In this document: positions 37,446 through 47,492 of the stretch, in pieces | How the letters are laid out: each line of letters opens with the position of its first letter | Position numbering within the stretch: position 1 is the first letter of the stretch | From: Lodderomyces elongisporus | Taxonomy: Eukaryota; Ascomycota; Pichiomycetes; Serinales; Debaryomycetaceae | Length of the DNA stretch: 64,000 nucleotides | Reading direction: 5' to 3' | Assembly (NCBI RefSeq): GCF_030384665.1 | Contig: NC_083673.1 | Coordinates: forward strand, 3,047,501 to 3,111,500 | The notes under the pieces: generated by a model | The model's input: the letters and a program-made list of their open reading frames with translations, nothing else | Databases searched by the model: none | Told to the model about the DNA's origin: nothing | Position numbers and translations under genes: made by a program

Positions 37446-39677
37446 TCAGCCATTTTGTAAAAACTTACGTTGCATATCAACAGCACGACAGATCTTTTCC
37501 CTAGTTTCAGTTTTAGGCGCTGGAATTCCGGAAAAGTCAACCATCGGCTCGTCACAAAAACACCACCATATTTGCTCCATGATTTTCAACTCAAAATCGT
37601 AGTCACCACCAAGCTCGTTTTTAAATTCTACTCCATATAGTCTTCTCCTCAATTTTGTCACTGGGTCAACGGGGCCCCTTTCATCTGTTAGGAAAAGTGA
37701 TTCAATGTATAATTTTGGCCAGTTGGCATGGAGGAAGAATAATGAAGACGACTTGAAGTAGTGATAGTCATAGTTGTAAACGGTCTTATCCTCATCGTGT
37801 TGTGCTAATGAGTCAGGCGGCGTGGCCACATAGTGACTATCAGAAAGCGCTTTAATTTTCTTTGAGCGTACTGATTGGTTTGGATAATCCGGGTCGTTGG
37901 GGTGTTTTTGAAGATAGTCAACAATAGGATTATACTGTCCCATACCGTAAAACTCGTGTTTCTTGGAATTTTTGTCAATTGGTCCAAATTCTCTATTGAA
38001 CTCGGTGACTTGGTAGTAAGGTAAACCCAATCTGTGAGCTGCTGCAATAAATGTCTCCTTGTCACCTTCGCCCGCAGCACCTTGACTCAACAAGGGGTAG
38101 TAGAATAAAGGACCATAGTAGTTGTAGTACATTGATAACATAAGAGTCTTGAAATGCACTCTTTTGTTCAACATAAATTGACCAGTCTCCGAGCTCGCCT
38201 CTGGTATGGTGCCCTTTGTATCGTGAAATGAGTATTCCTTATAGTCATTGCTCATACCTCTTCCATCACCTTTAGCGTACGAGTTTCTTACGCGGTGCTT
38301 TGGGTCGATAGATTGGCCAGTGATTTCGTAAAAAGTGGGAGATGTCGATCTTCTCCATAAATCTGGCCACAAAATCATATGGTGATCAGTAAATGGCTTG
38401 TTTTGAAACAAAATGTCTGGGTTTCTAATGGGTAAGTTGTCGGCATCAAGATACAAGATCCTTTCAAACGAGGAGATAAAGATGGCCATATTTTTCAATT
38501 GATAACCCAAAGCCATCATTGGATCCATATGCGGATCCTCATCGCTTCTGCCTTCACTTAATTTCTTGGCGTTTTCTAAAATCGTGTCAAAGAATGACTG
38601 TGGAATGTAATCAGTCATTAGTTTACACCTACCGTTTAATGTGGGTAAGATTCGGTCACAAAAATCAACATTGTATTCTTCCTTCTTGAGGACAATGACT
38701 TCGACTGGTAGTCTTGATCCGTGATCTCTCAACAATTTGACCGAGAGAAAAACCAATTGGTCGTATTTGCCACCTCCCAAGTAAACTATTCCATCTCCCT
38801 TCATAAAATCGTTAAAGGTATTGTAGTCGAGTAATTCCTTGGGCCAATCCTTATCCATTTTCTTTATGAATTTGCTATGGGATTCTTTTAGTGCGTCAAT
38901 TTCATTTTGTTCCAAAGTGAGATACATGGAGAGCATATCCTGGGTTCTCACCATCTCGTCACGGTATCCTTCACGCAAGTGACCTCCATATATTGGCAAT
39001 CTTCCTTTATTATGCACGGTTCTAGGAATATTAACAGTTTTCATCTCTTCTTCGCTTTTTCTTTTCTTCTCTGCGTATTTTTTTAAAATCTTATCGCCAT
39101 TAGGGTAGTGTGCGTCATTATTTATAGCGCTGATACCGGGGTTACAATCCTCGAGTAGAGTTTGTAAATCTTCAAAGAACTTTCGAAACGTAGCTGTGAA
39201 TTTCATTTCTGTTTTGTAATGATCGACAAATGTGTGGTTGAAGTCAATTTTGAGTCCTTCGGTTAATGACTTCAAGTACTCTTTGTAGTCGTAGCCGTTA
39301 ACGATTTTCAAATCCATCGAGTCCTTGTCTGCCTTCAAGTCGGAGTTTAAAAAGTTCCAGAGGTGGTGTACTTTGTCTTCGGCCATATCTTCATTTAAAA
39401 AGTATTTTTGTAAAACCACAAGGTTGGTATCATCGTCGTGGTGGTATCCAACAAACGCGTGGTCGGCGTTTTTCGGCAGGGACGAGGGTGTAAAAATCTG
39501 AAGTTTCTTAAGAAAACTGTTTCCTCCCCCCGAGATGGAGTTTGAAAAGTCCAGTTCATGATATGTGGGTGATTTCAATGCAAAGTAGACATTGAGAAAA
39601 GTGAAAAGGAGTATACCCAATAAGATGGCTTGGTTGGGTTTCAATCGAAGTTGTCTAAGCGCATGGATATAAGACAT
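37446..39677 (-). CDS. MNN2/MNN5-family alpha-1,2-mannosyltransferase
   Basis: These Golgi type II membrane enzymes add alpha-1,2-mannose branches to the alpha-1,6 backbone of N-glycan outer chains, using GDP-mannose. The 743-residue protein has a short cytosolic N terminus, one signal anchor at about 18-35 (AILLGILLFTFLNVYFAL), a stem, and a luminal catalytic domain. The donor-site acidic motif is in ERILYLDADNLPIRNPDILF; supporting blocks are GDGIVYLGGGKYDQL, ETGQFMLNKRVHF and QGAAGEGDKETFIAAA. Candida species carry several paralogues (MNN2, MNN21-26), and I cannot assign the exact one by eye. A 20-nt tandem repeat starts about 12 nt upstream of the ATG. Confidence 0.92.
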   Translation of the reverse strand: MSYIHALRQLRLKPNQAILLGILLFTFLNVYFALKSPTYHELDFSNSISGGGNSFLKKLQIFTPSSLPKNADHAFVGYHHDDDTNLVVLQKYFLNEDMAEDKVHHLWNFLNSDLKADKDSMDLKIVNGYDYKEYLKSLTEGLKIDFNHTFVDHYKTEMKFTATFRKFFEDLQTLLEDCNPGISAINNDAHYPNGDKILKKYAEKKRKSEEEMKTVNIPRTVHNKGRLPIYGGHLREGYRDEMVRTQDMLSMYLTLEQNEIDALKESHSKFIKKMDKDWPKELLDYNTFNDFMKGDGIVYLGGGKYDQLVFLSVKLLRDHGSRLPVEVIVLKKEEYNVDFCDRILPTLNGRCKLMTDYIPQSFFDTILENAKKLSEGRSDEDPHMDPMMALGYQLKNMAIFISSFERILYLDADNLPIRNPDILFQNKPFTDHHMILWPDLWRRSTSPTFYEITGQSIDPKHRVRNSYAKGDGRGMSNDYKEYSFHDTKGTIPEASSETGQFMLNKRVHFKTLMLSMYYNYYGPLFYYPLLSQGAAGEGDKETFIAAAHRLGLPYYQVTEFNREFGPIDKNSKKHEFYGMGQYNPIVDYLQKHPNDPDYPNQSVRSKKIKALSDSHYVATPPDSLAQHDEDKTVYNYDYHYFKSSSLFFLHANWPKLYIESLFLTDERGPVDPVTKLRRRLYGVEFKNELGGDYDFELKIMEQIWWCFCDEPMVDFSGIPAPKTETREKICRAVDMQRKFLQNG

Positions 39678-42535
39678 GGTGACACCTATTTCTTTCTATC
39701 TTTCGTTACTTTTTTCTATCTTTCGTTACTTTTTTCTATCTTTCAATATTTCTAGTTGAATTTTGTTTCAAATAAAAAATAGAAAGTTAGGAATAGTCCA
39801 CTAGATACTGGGAACTTTCGACAATCCTTAGTTGTGTTTCACGAGTGACAAGTTGTGATGGCAAGGTTGTTTAGTGTTTATTTGAGAAGTCCAAGTCTTC
39901 TTTCCTTTAATGTACTTTCTCCTTTAAATAACAGAAAAAGCCAAAGCAATAAGGTAAAAAAAGAAGGAACAAATCAAAGAAAACAAAAATAAAAAAAGAA
40001 ATAGAAATAGAAATAAACAAATAAACAATGAATAAAGATGAGCGATGTTTTTAGTTGATGATTGACTTCGACGTAGTTTTATGTTGAGGAAATTGGGATT
40101 GAATGATATTAAAGTTAGACTAGTGTTATTAATCTGTCCACGCGTATAACCTGATGGGAGTTTCTCTTTTTTTTTTTTCGTTTTTTCGTTTTTTTTTTTC
40201 TCTTTTCTTTTCTTTAATTTTATTTACTTTGTAACTTTTTACTTTCCACCTCTTTATTCTTCTTCCTCCTCTTCTTCTTCTTCTTTGTCTTGATTAAATT
40301 TTGCTGTAGTTTATAAATGCCGGTTTTGTAGGCTTTGCTAATTTCACGTTATCTCTCGATGATTATGTAGTATGCACTTTTCCTGCAACTCCTACTTTTT
40401 AACCTCCTGTCTCTTTGCCTTTTGTACTATTGACAATCAGCTGCATTTTATCCACAGTCAAATTTTTTTTTTTTTTTTTTTTTTTCCTATTCGTCTCTGC
40501 CTCTAAGGCTATTGTTGAGCGTAATCTCAAGCTGTGATGCTGATAATAATGCACGCGCATACAGAGAGTAACAACTAAACTAACCAAGCATAAAAAGAAG
40601 TACAAGTAGAAGAGGAGGAGGAGGAGGAGGAAGGCAAGGAGTACAAATAAGGAACAAGGAACAAGGAACAGGGAATATAAACTAGAATCTATTGTGTATT
40701 TAATTGAAGAGATCTGCACTAAAGAGCTGAGTTGTATGAGAAATTGATTTAATCTTTTTTTTTTCTTTCAAGAGTTCGAGAATTTTGGTGGAAAAGTGAA
40801 ATGATAATGAAAAAAAACAAGAACAAGAACAAGAACTAACAACTTACACAACTTGCACATTGTGTACAATGTGTACAACTTGTACAGCGTGTCTTTGATT
40901 GCATTCATTCTGTTGGTGAGATGGGTGAGTGTTGATCGTCTTGTAATGCAAAAACGCGTGTTTGTTTGTCCGTTTTTTATTTTTTATTTTTTTTTTTAAA
41001 AAAAGTGCCTCTTCTTTTTGTGAATGAGTTAATGAGTTATTGAGTGAGTGGGTGGGTGGGTAATTTGCCTGTGAGTGTGTGCCACACCACCTTTTTGTGC
41101 AATCATAGATCCCCCAACAAAGATCTAAACTAGTAGAGGTTTATACAATATTCTGCAACGATCCTTATCGTTGACCAGATTGTCCCGCCTCCTCCTTCCA
41201 CCGTTGATAAAAGAAGTGATGAGTTTATTACTCGGTAACAGAGAAAAAAAAAAACAACAACAACAACTAATAATCACGTACTAGCTTTCATTCAACCGTA
41301 CCATATTTCTAATACCGCAGGTTAAATAAAAAAAAAAAAGGAAGGAAGGAAAAAAAAATGGTGATGAAGGATTGGTTAATATTCTTTTGGTACGAACAAT
41401 CGAGTCGACAATTTGCTCAATAAAAGAGGAACGAGCAAGAGAGACAAAGGATATGAAGAGAGACACTCTCTTTAACACTTTTCGCATAAACCAAATTAAA
41501 GAAGAAAATATTAACAACAACAACAACAACAACATCAGTAATTAAGAACTCAATCACCACTGGATAACGCCGCCTCTTGTATATTCAATTTAATAACTAA
41601 ATAAGACAAAAAAAAGAACAACAATAACAATAACAATAGCAAAAATAGAAATAAACAAATAAAGACAAGGATATTGGACAATTGGTACTTTGCATAATTC
41701 TCATTTTTATTATGGTTTTAGTTTACATATCGAAACAAAACACCGAATAGGAAAGAAGGAAAGAGGAAAAGCAGGAAAAGCAGGAAAGAGGGAAAGCAGG
41801 AAAAGAAAGGAATAAGAGAGAAGGAGAGATCCTTTTTTTTTTTTTTTTTTTGCCAATACTCAAATTAACAAAACAATATAATGAAAACAAAAGCATAACA
41901 ACTTTATAAAACAAAGTTGAATGGTTTCTTGAAATTTTTGTACCTAGTCACGTGTGTATAACAATTCAATGTAAGATAAAGAATGTATGTATATTATTTA
42001 TATATATATATATAAATATATATAAATATATTGATTGAATATTTGCGACACTCTAACTGTTTGAGACATACTTCTTTGCGACATTGATAAGGGACAAAAA
42101 CACACTAATTATAATAATAAATAATAAATAATAAATAAGTAGAATGAGAAAGAAGTTTTGTTCTTCTGAATTTCTCCCTGCCTTCCTCTTCTTCCGTCTT
42201 ACTTCGCAACAAACTTTCGGACACACACTGTATACTGAGAGACAAAGACAAAAGACAAAGACAAAGACAAAGACAAATTGAGACTCTGACTCTGACTCTC
42301 ACTTTGTAAACAAATAAACTCTTATCAGTAATAGTGATTGTGCACTACAAACAGATATACACACTTGATACTCACATGCACAAATATACACACATACAAT
42401 AGATCAAATATAAAGCTCTACAGCCTAGAACCAATAGCTAATCCACACACACACACAGGTATATATATATATATTTATATATATACGATTATCTACACTA
42501 TACCTACGAGCTAGAGAATTGCATTCACCACAATC
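39678..42535. promoter_or_regulatory. 2.9-kb divergent promoter region, MNN2-like / SNX41
   Basis: No gene supported. It contains ACGCGT at 40140-40145 and 40954-40959, CACGTG at 41949-41954, T runs of about 23 nt (40463-40485) and 19 nt (41833-41851), GGA-rich (40611-40633) and GGAAAG (41755-41805) purine arrays, and TA tracts at 42000-42032 and 42459-42486. CA runs (42444-42457) precede the SNX41 start. Open frames are short and repeat-driven. I saw no tRNA or known RNA gene. Confidence 0.45.
39690..39744 (-). repeat. 20-mer tandem repeat directly before the MNN2-like start
   Basis: About 2.7 copies of a 20-nt unit (plus-strand TTTTTCTATCTTTCGTTACT) stand 12-67 nt upstream of the start codon, so they probably lie in the 5' leader. 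On the coding strand they are A-rich. Confidence 0.85.
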
Positions 42536-44746
42536 ATGTCTAATGGGAACCTCTTTGACGATATAGAAGAAGACAACAACCCCTCTTTCTACTACGGCAA
42601 TCCTTCCATTTTAACTGACCCATACCATACAACTAGCAATAGCAACAGCAGCAGCAACAACAACAACAACAGCAACAACAACAACAGCGCTGAACAGAAT
42701 GCCGAAAACAAAAAAGAGATAAAGACAAGTGGTGCCATCAAGACTCAAGGTGCTACAAGAGCCAACGGCAGCAACAAGAGCAAGACTAATAGCAATAAAC
42801 AGTCAAAGAACCACAAGAGCTCTTCCCCATCATCAATACCACCTCCTTCTTCTCAAAAACAGCAACAACAGGAGCAACAGCAACAGCAACAGCAACAACA
42901 ACAGCAACAAATCAACAAGACATTCCAACTGCATACTGATGACGAATACCCAACCGACTTGGTCAACAGCACAATTGGCCTTTCAAACAAAATCACCCAG
43001 TTGCTCAACTCCAAAGACTTGAAAATCGATATTGTAAACTCTGAGAAATTGATCAACTCATCCATCATTGTGTACACAATCCTGCTCGTATCGGAAAAGA
43101 TTGATAGCAAAATAGTCGTCAAGCGAAGATATAGCGAGTTCAAATCATTGCGAGATAACCTTATCCGGCTCTTCCCTACATTGATTATACCACCTATCCC
43201 TGAAAAACATTCCATATTGAGCTATTTGTTGACAACAATAAACACCGATAACGAATCAAACATAATCGAGATGAGAAAACGGTACTTTAAATTGTTCTTG
43301 GACGATATTGTATTTGACTCAAATGAGTTGTTGAAAAATTGTCCATTGGTTCACAAGTTCTTGGACCCAAACTATGAATTATGCTGGTACAATGCATTGA
43401 ATGAACCGCCGATAAACGTTTTGCCAAACAACTTACTCTTGGCCAACCCAGTGAACCCGGCAGATCAAAATGGACTATACTCCATTTTGCCCATTGTTAA
43501 CGGCTTTGATATTAGCACCAGTAAGCATGACAACTTGTCCAACTTGAAGAAAATCAATGACGAGTTATACAAACTAAATGACCAGATCAAGTTATTTGAA
43601 CTCAGAGGCTTTGAACAAGACCTCAAGTTCAACATTCCCGATGAAATGATCACTTTTGAACAACGGTTCCACAAGGTCATCAAGAGCTTATCGCATTTGA
43701 ACAAAATTGATTTAAAAACAACAAAGGATTACAAAGGATTGATCAACATTTTGATTGATCTTGGTGGCAACCTCAACAATTTCTCGTTGCAGATATACCA
43801 ACAAAAGAAACACGACTTGGATATCGATGAAACCGAAAATGTTTCAAATCAAGAACAATCACATAACGACTTATCCGAGACAATTGAGAAATTTGGTTCA
43901 ACAATGGATCAATCTTTTCTCAACTTTGAAAACTTTGTGTTTAATCAATTGATTCCACAATGGCAGGAACCAGTGAATCAAATATTGCAGTATAACCAAA
44001 CGGCATTGAACTTGATCAAATTTTACAAATACAAGATTATTCAATTCAAAGTGCTTTACAAATTAAAGTTTAACAAGTTCCAACAATTGGTCAATTTAAA
44101 TAGCATCACTGGTGGTGGTAACTTGAGTAGCTTGAGTAGCTTGAGTAGTTTGCATGGGTCAGGTAGTAATGGCGTTAGTGGCGGAAATGGCAATGGAGAA
44201 ACGCTCCAAGCATCGACTAGTGCAAGTAGTTTCACATCTGCGAAAACAGACGAAGAAGAAGATGCTGTTGTCATCAACTCGCTAGACCATCTCAAGGAGC
44301 TTAACAGCCCCACATTGAACAATGCATTAAAGAACATTTCACTTAAAAAAGTTGCCAAGAAATCATCATGGTATGGGTTATTTGGCGGAAACAACCAGCC
44401 AAAGAAGTTTAATTTCCAATTACCAGTAGATGAGTCTAGTCGCCCCTCGTCCAATTCTTCACCTATGCTTGGTCATACACAAAACCCTACGGCATCAATC
44501 AAATTCAAATTGGCACATTTGGAGAAGGAATTAAACAAGATCAACCAACTTATCGAACTATGCAATGATGACATGATGCTGTTGACACAAGCAATAATGG
44601 ATACATTTAATGAATTTATGCGGAAAATGGAAAAGAAATGGTTAACAATAATGATAAATTATTTAAAGAATGGTAAGGCATTGTTTGAAGAGAATTTGAC
44701 AAATTGGAAACATTTTAGAGAAAGTTTTGAAGAAGTGATTACATAG
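42536..44746 (+). CDS. SNX41: PX-BAR sorting nexin Snx41 (Atg20-related)
   Basis: Snx41 pairs with Snx4 to recycle membrane proteins from endosomes to the Golgi and supports selective autophagy. The 736-residue protein has an Asn/Ser/Gln-rich disordered N terminus (poly-N about 40-52, poly-Q about 110-125). A PX domain follows at about 155-290, with the PtdIns3P-binding basic pair in RRYSEFKSLRDNL and the PPIPEKHS loop. The helical C-terminal half fits a BAR-like region, interrupted by a Ser/Gly/Asn linker (about 520-580). The post-PX segment LLLANPVNPADQNGLYSILPI resembles Snx41 as I recall it; Atg20 is the alternative. Confidence 0.82.
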   Translation: MSNGNLFDDIEEDNNPSFYYGNPSILTDPYHTTSNSNSSSNNNNNSNNNNSAEQNAENKKEIKTSGAIKTQGATRANGSNKSKTNSNKQSKNHKSSSPSSIPPPSSQKQQQQEQQQQQQQQQQQQINKTFQLHTDDEYPTDLVNSTIGLSNKITQLLNSKDLKIDIVNSEKLINSSIIVYTILLVSEKIDSKIVVKRRYSEFKSLRDNLIRLFPTLIIPPIPEKHSILSYLLTTINTDNESNIIEMRKRYFKLFLDDIVFDSNELLKNCPLVHKFLDPNYELCWYNALNEPPINVLPNNLLLANPVNPADQNGLYSILPIVNGFDISTSKHDNLSNLKKINDELYKLNDQIKLFELRGFEQDLKFNIPDEMITFEQRFHKVIKSLSHLNKIDLKTTKDYKGLINILIDLGGNLNNFSLQIYQQKKHDLDIDETENVSNQEQSHNDLSETIEKFGSTMDQSFLNFENFVFNQLIPQWQEPVNQILQYNQTALNLIKFYKYKIIQFKVLYKLKFNKFQQLVNLNSITGGGNLSSLSSLSSLHGSGSNGVSGGNGNGETLQASTSASSFTSAKTDEEEDAVVINSLDHLKELNSPTLNNALKNISLKKVAKKSSWYGLFGGNNQPKKFNFQLPVDESSRPSSNSSPMLGHTQNPTASIKFKLAHLEKELNKINQLIELCNDDMMLLTQAIMDTFNEFMRKMEKKWLTIMINYLKNGKALFEENLTNWKHFRESFEEVIT

Positions 44747-44771
44747 ATTGTGGTGGTGGTGATGGTGGTGC

Positions 44772-44802
<31 letters not shown>

Positions 44803-45146
44803 TAAATCAATATACTGTTTGGTTGAATTTCTTTAGAGTTTATTTACAAAATATGAAACTTGATATAACTATTTTTCTGGGTGATTGATGATAAAATAGA
44901 GGGTTGATGGTGGCCAATATCAAGAATAGATTTTTTTTAAAAATAATAATAAAAATAAAAAGAACAACAACAACAAAAACAATACAAGTTTGTTGAGTAC
45001 TGTATTGTCGTATTTTTTATTGTCGTGAATCTTGGCTTTTCTTTTTTTTTTTTTTTTTTTTTTTTTTTTCAGTTGCCAGCTTTTGCATTTTCATTTCTCC
45101 CTCTTTCCATTCTAAAATTTTTTAATTTTTAATTTTTTCTTGTTTT

Positions 45147-45155
45147 GGTGGCAAA
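45147..45155 (+). promoter_or_regulatory. PACE element (Rpn4-type site) upstream of RPN9
   Basis: The nonamer GGTGGCAAA is the proteasome-associated control element bound by Rpn4 in S. cerevisiae. It stands about 386 nt before the RPN9 start codon on the coding strand. The match is perfect and the downstream gene is a proteasome subunit, so a regulatory role is likely. C. albicans is reported to use a somewhat different core. Confidence 0.7.
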
Positions 45156-45220
45156 CACCTTTTCGGTACTTTATTTTTTTTGGTGTGGGATTTTTTGCGA
45201 CAATGAATAATCAATGAATA

Positions 45221-45260
<40 letters not shown>

Positions 45261-45460
45261 TTCATGATAATTATAATAATAGTATTAGTAGTATTAGTAG
45301 TGAGCAGTATTGGTAGTAAAAAGAAATAGACAGGGCTAAATTACACATTGGATTTGACACTGGAAACAAACGATTTGTTTTTTCTTTTTTCTTTCTTTTT
45401 TTTTGCAACAACATTCACAACATCAACGAAGAATACAACTTTACTTGATTAAACTCAATC

Positions 45461-45525
45461 TAACTTAGCTTAACTTAACTTAGCTTAACTGAACTTAGCT
45501 TAACTGAACTTAGCTTAACTTAACT
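45461..45525 (+). repeat. 15-mer tandem repeat in the RPN9 leader
   Basis: About four copies of AACTTAGCTTAACTG (with TAACTTAACT variants) end 15 nt before the RPN9 ATG. They contain no ATG, so they do not create upstream ORFs. Confidence 0.85.
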
Positions 45526-45540
45526 CATCATCTAGTCAGA

Positions 45541-46779
45541 ATGTCAGCCATGGATATTGATTCAGACGTCTCCACAGTCTTGGCCACGATAAGACTGGAG
45601 CTCGACCAATCTGAACTCGTTAGCATCTTTTACCGTTTGGAAGATTACTATGAACGTAAATTATGGCACCAACTCACACAAGTGCTAGACGAATTGTACT
45701 TTGAAAACCCTGAATTTATCACATTTGAATTAAAGAACAAAGTCTACTCGTTATTTATTAGCCAATTCCAAACTAAACTCAACCCTATAAAGATTATCGA
45801 TTTCCTTTTGGAGAGTTATGAACCCAACGAGATTTTGACTAGATTACAGGACTTGAGAGCGCAGTTTGTTAACAGTTTGCAAAAAGAGCACAACTTTAAA
45901 GATGCACAGGATCCAGAGTTTTTGAAAATTGTTCAAGACGACGAGGCATTGATATATGTCGATTTACAAATTGCTCGATATGATTTGATTTTGAAAAAAA
46001 TTGATGAGGCTGAACAAATCTTGAAACAATTGGAAAAGGCAAAGTTTCAAGAATTGAACAATGACTTGAACCCCAGAATCAATGCCGCATACTACTTGGC
46101 CAAATGCGAGTTGTACAAGCTCCAGGAGAATTATAATGAATTTTACAAGAATGGTTTATTGTATCTCTCGTCAACTACATCGTTAAATGACAAGGAAGAG
46201 AAGGTGAAATTGTGCTACGAATTGTGCATTGCCGCCTTGTTAGGTGACTCTGTATACAATTTTGGTGAATTGATCTTGCATGATATACTCAAAGTTATTG
46301 CAACACCCGACCTGCAATATAATTGGTTGTATCATCTTGTGCAGAACTTGAACTCGGGGAATTTGCAGGAATTCAACAAATGGCTTACAGTGGCATTTGA
46401 AAAGTCGCCTTTTTTGAAACACCAAGAACAATTTTTGAACCAAAAGATTAGAATCATGGCCTTGCTTGAGTTGATCTCAGTAAAGTCATCATCGAGTGCA
46501 ATGGACAAAACATTGACATTTGATGAGATTTGCAAATTCACAGGCACGAATAAAAAGGATGTCGAGTTATTGATGATCAAATGTTTCTCATTGAAATTGA
46601 TTAGGGGATACATAGACCAAGTAGAGGAAACCTTAACGGTGACCTGGTTGCAACCTAGAATTTTGAACTTGGACCAAGTAAAGACATTATACAACCATTT
46701 GACGCAATGGGACAAGAGAGTCGATCTGTTGGCCAAGACCGTTTATGAAAGTGGTGGCACCATTTGGGCAGGCGTGTAA
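45541..46779 (+). CDS. RPN9: 26S proteasome lid subunit Rpn9
   Basis: Rpn9 is a PCI-domain subunit of the regulatory-particle lid, needed for efficient lid assembly. The 412-residue protein (393 in S. cerevisiae) matches along its length: RLEDYYERKLWHQLTQVLDEL near the N terminus, the helical-repeat middle with LLYLSSTTSL and ALLGDSVYNFGELILHDIL, then the C-terminal PCI/winged-helix part. That part carries LTFDEICKFTGTNKKDVELLMIKCFSLKLIRGYIDQVEETLTVTW, followed by the QPRIL tail. The protein ends GGTIWAGV. A CTG at 45595-45597 (residue 19) is probably serine. Confidence 0.97.
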   Translation: MSAMDIDSDVSTVLATIRLELDQSELVSIFYRLEDYYERKLWHQLTQVLDELYFENPEFITFELKNKVYSLFISQFQTKLNPIKIIDFLLESYEPNEILTRLQDLRAQFVNSLQKEHNFKDAQDPEFLKIVQDDEALIYVDLQIARYDLILKKIDEAEQILKQLEKAKFQELNNDLNPRINAAYYLAKCELYKLQENYNEFYKNGLLYLSSTTSLNDKEEKVKLCYELCIAALLGDSVYNFGELILHDILKVIATPDLQYNWLYHLVQNLNSGNLQEFNKWLTVAFEKSPFLKHQEQFLNQKIRIMALLELISVKSSSSAMDKTLTFDEICKFTGTNKKDVELLMIKCFSLKLIRGYIDQVEETLTVTWLQPRILNLDQVKTLYNHLTQWDKRVDLLAKTVYESGGTIWAGV

Positions 46780-47492
46780 AAACTACAGACTAGGAGAAGT
46801 GAAGGAGGAAATGGCGGAGGAAAAAAAGGGTGGGGAGGGGGGGGGGAAAAGGTATTATATAATAAATGGTTTTATAAACTTATATAAGCACCGTATGTAG
46901 TGAGGTTGTTGCATATATAATGAATATTTTGACCTCTAATAAAATCTCTTTCGACTTTTTGCTGAATTGGTGTGGCAAAAGAAGGCAATAGTCTCGGCTG
47001 TAATTTTGTTTAACTTTCGCAATCGATGATATTCTCCATCCTTCATTCATCACTTTCAACCCTCCTGTCCACCCCTTTTCTTTTTCGCATTTTCGCATTT
47101 TTGCATGTTCGCATTCTCACGCATTATTACACTGACCCACCCACTCACTCATTTGCCCGCTTATACTTCCAATACACCCACACACACACACATATATATG
47201 TATATATATATGTATATGTATATGTACATACATTAATTTCTCTCTTTTTTCTTTCTTAATCCCTATAAATTTTTATTTTTATTTTTATTTTTATTCTTAA
47301 TTTTTTTTTCTTTCACACAGACCCCTATTCTCCGAACTTTTCCAAGACTCGTGAACATTTTGTTCAAGGTTCAATTTTACTCAGCCTTAGAGAATTAAAA
47401 GCTCGAAAGAGAAAGAAGATAGGTTTACTCTTATTCAAACACAGTCCATTGAGAAGTTAGACCCAGACCAAGTTCGAGTCCAATCTGAAACA
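46780..47492. promoter_or_regulatory. RPN9 3' flank and PTM1 promoter
   Basis: This holds a G-rich stretch (about 46825-46852) after RPN9, a CA/TA microsatellite (47180-47232) and TTTTTA repeats (47265-47295). A B-box-like word near 47470 has no matching A box. No gene is seen. Confidence 0.5.

Larger units (their letters stand above)
44747..45540. promoter_or_regulatory. RPN9 promoter, with microsatellites
   Basis: The spacer holds a pure TA tract (44772-44799), a 28-nt T run (45042-45069), an AAT array (45219-45260), a PACE element and a 15-mer leader repeat (the last two listed separately). No other gene is seen. Confidence 0.6.

Noticed and set aside
47460..47490. tRNA B-box-like GTTCGAGTCC before PTM1
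   Set aside because: No A box, acceptor pairing or T-run terminator in the right places.
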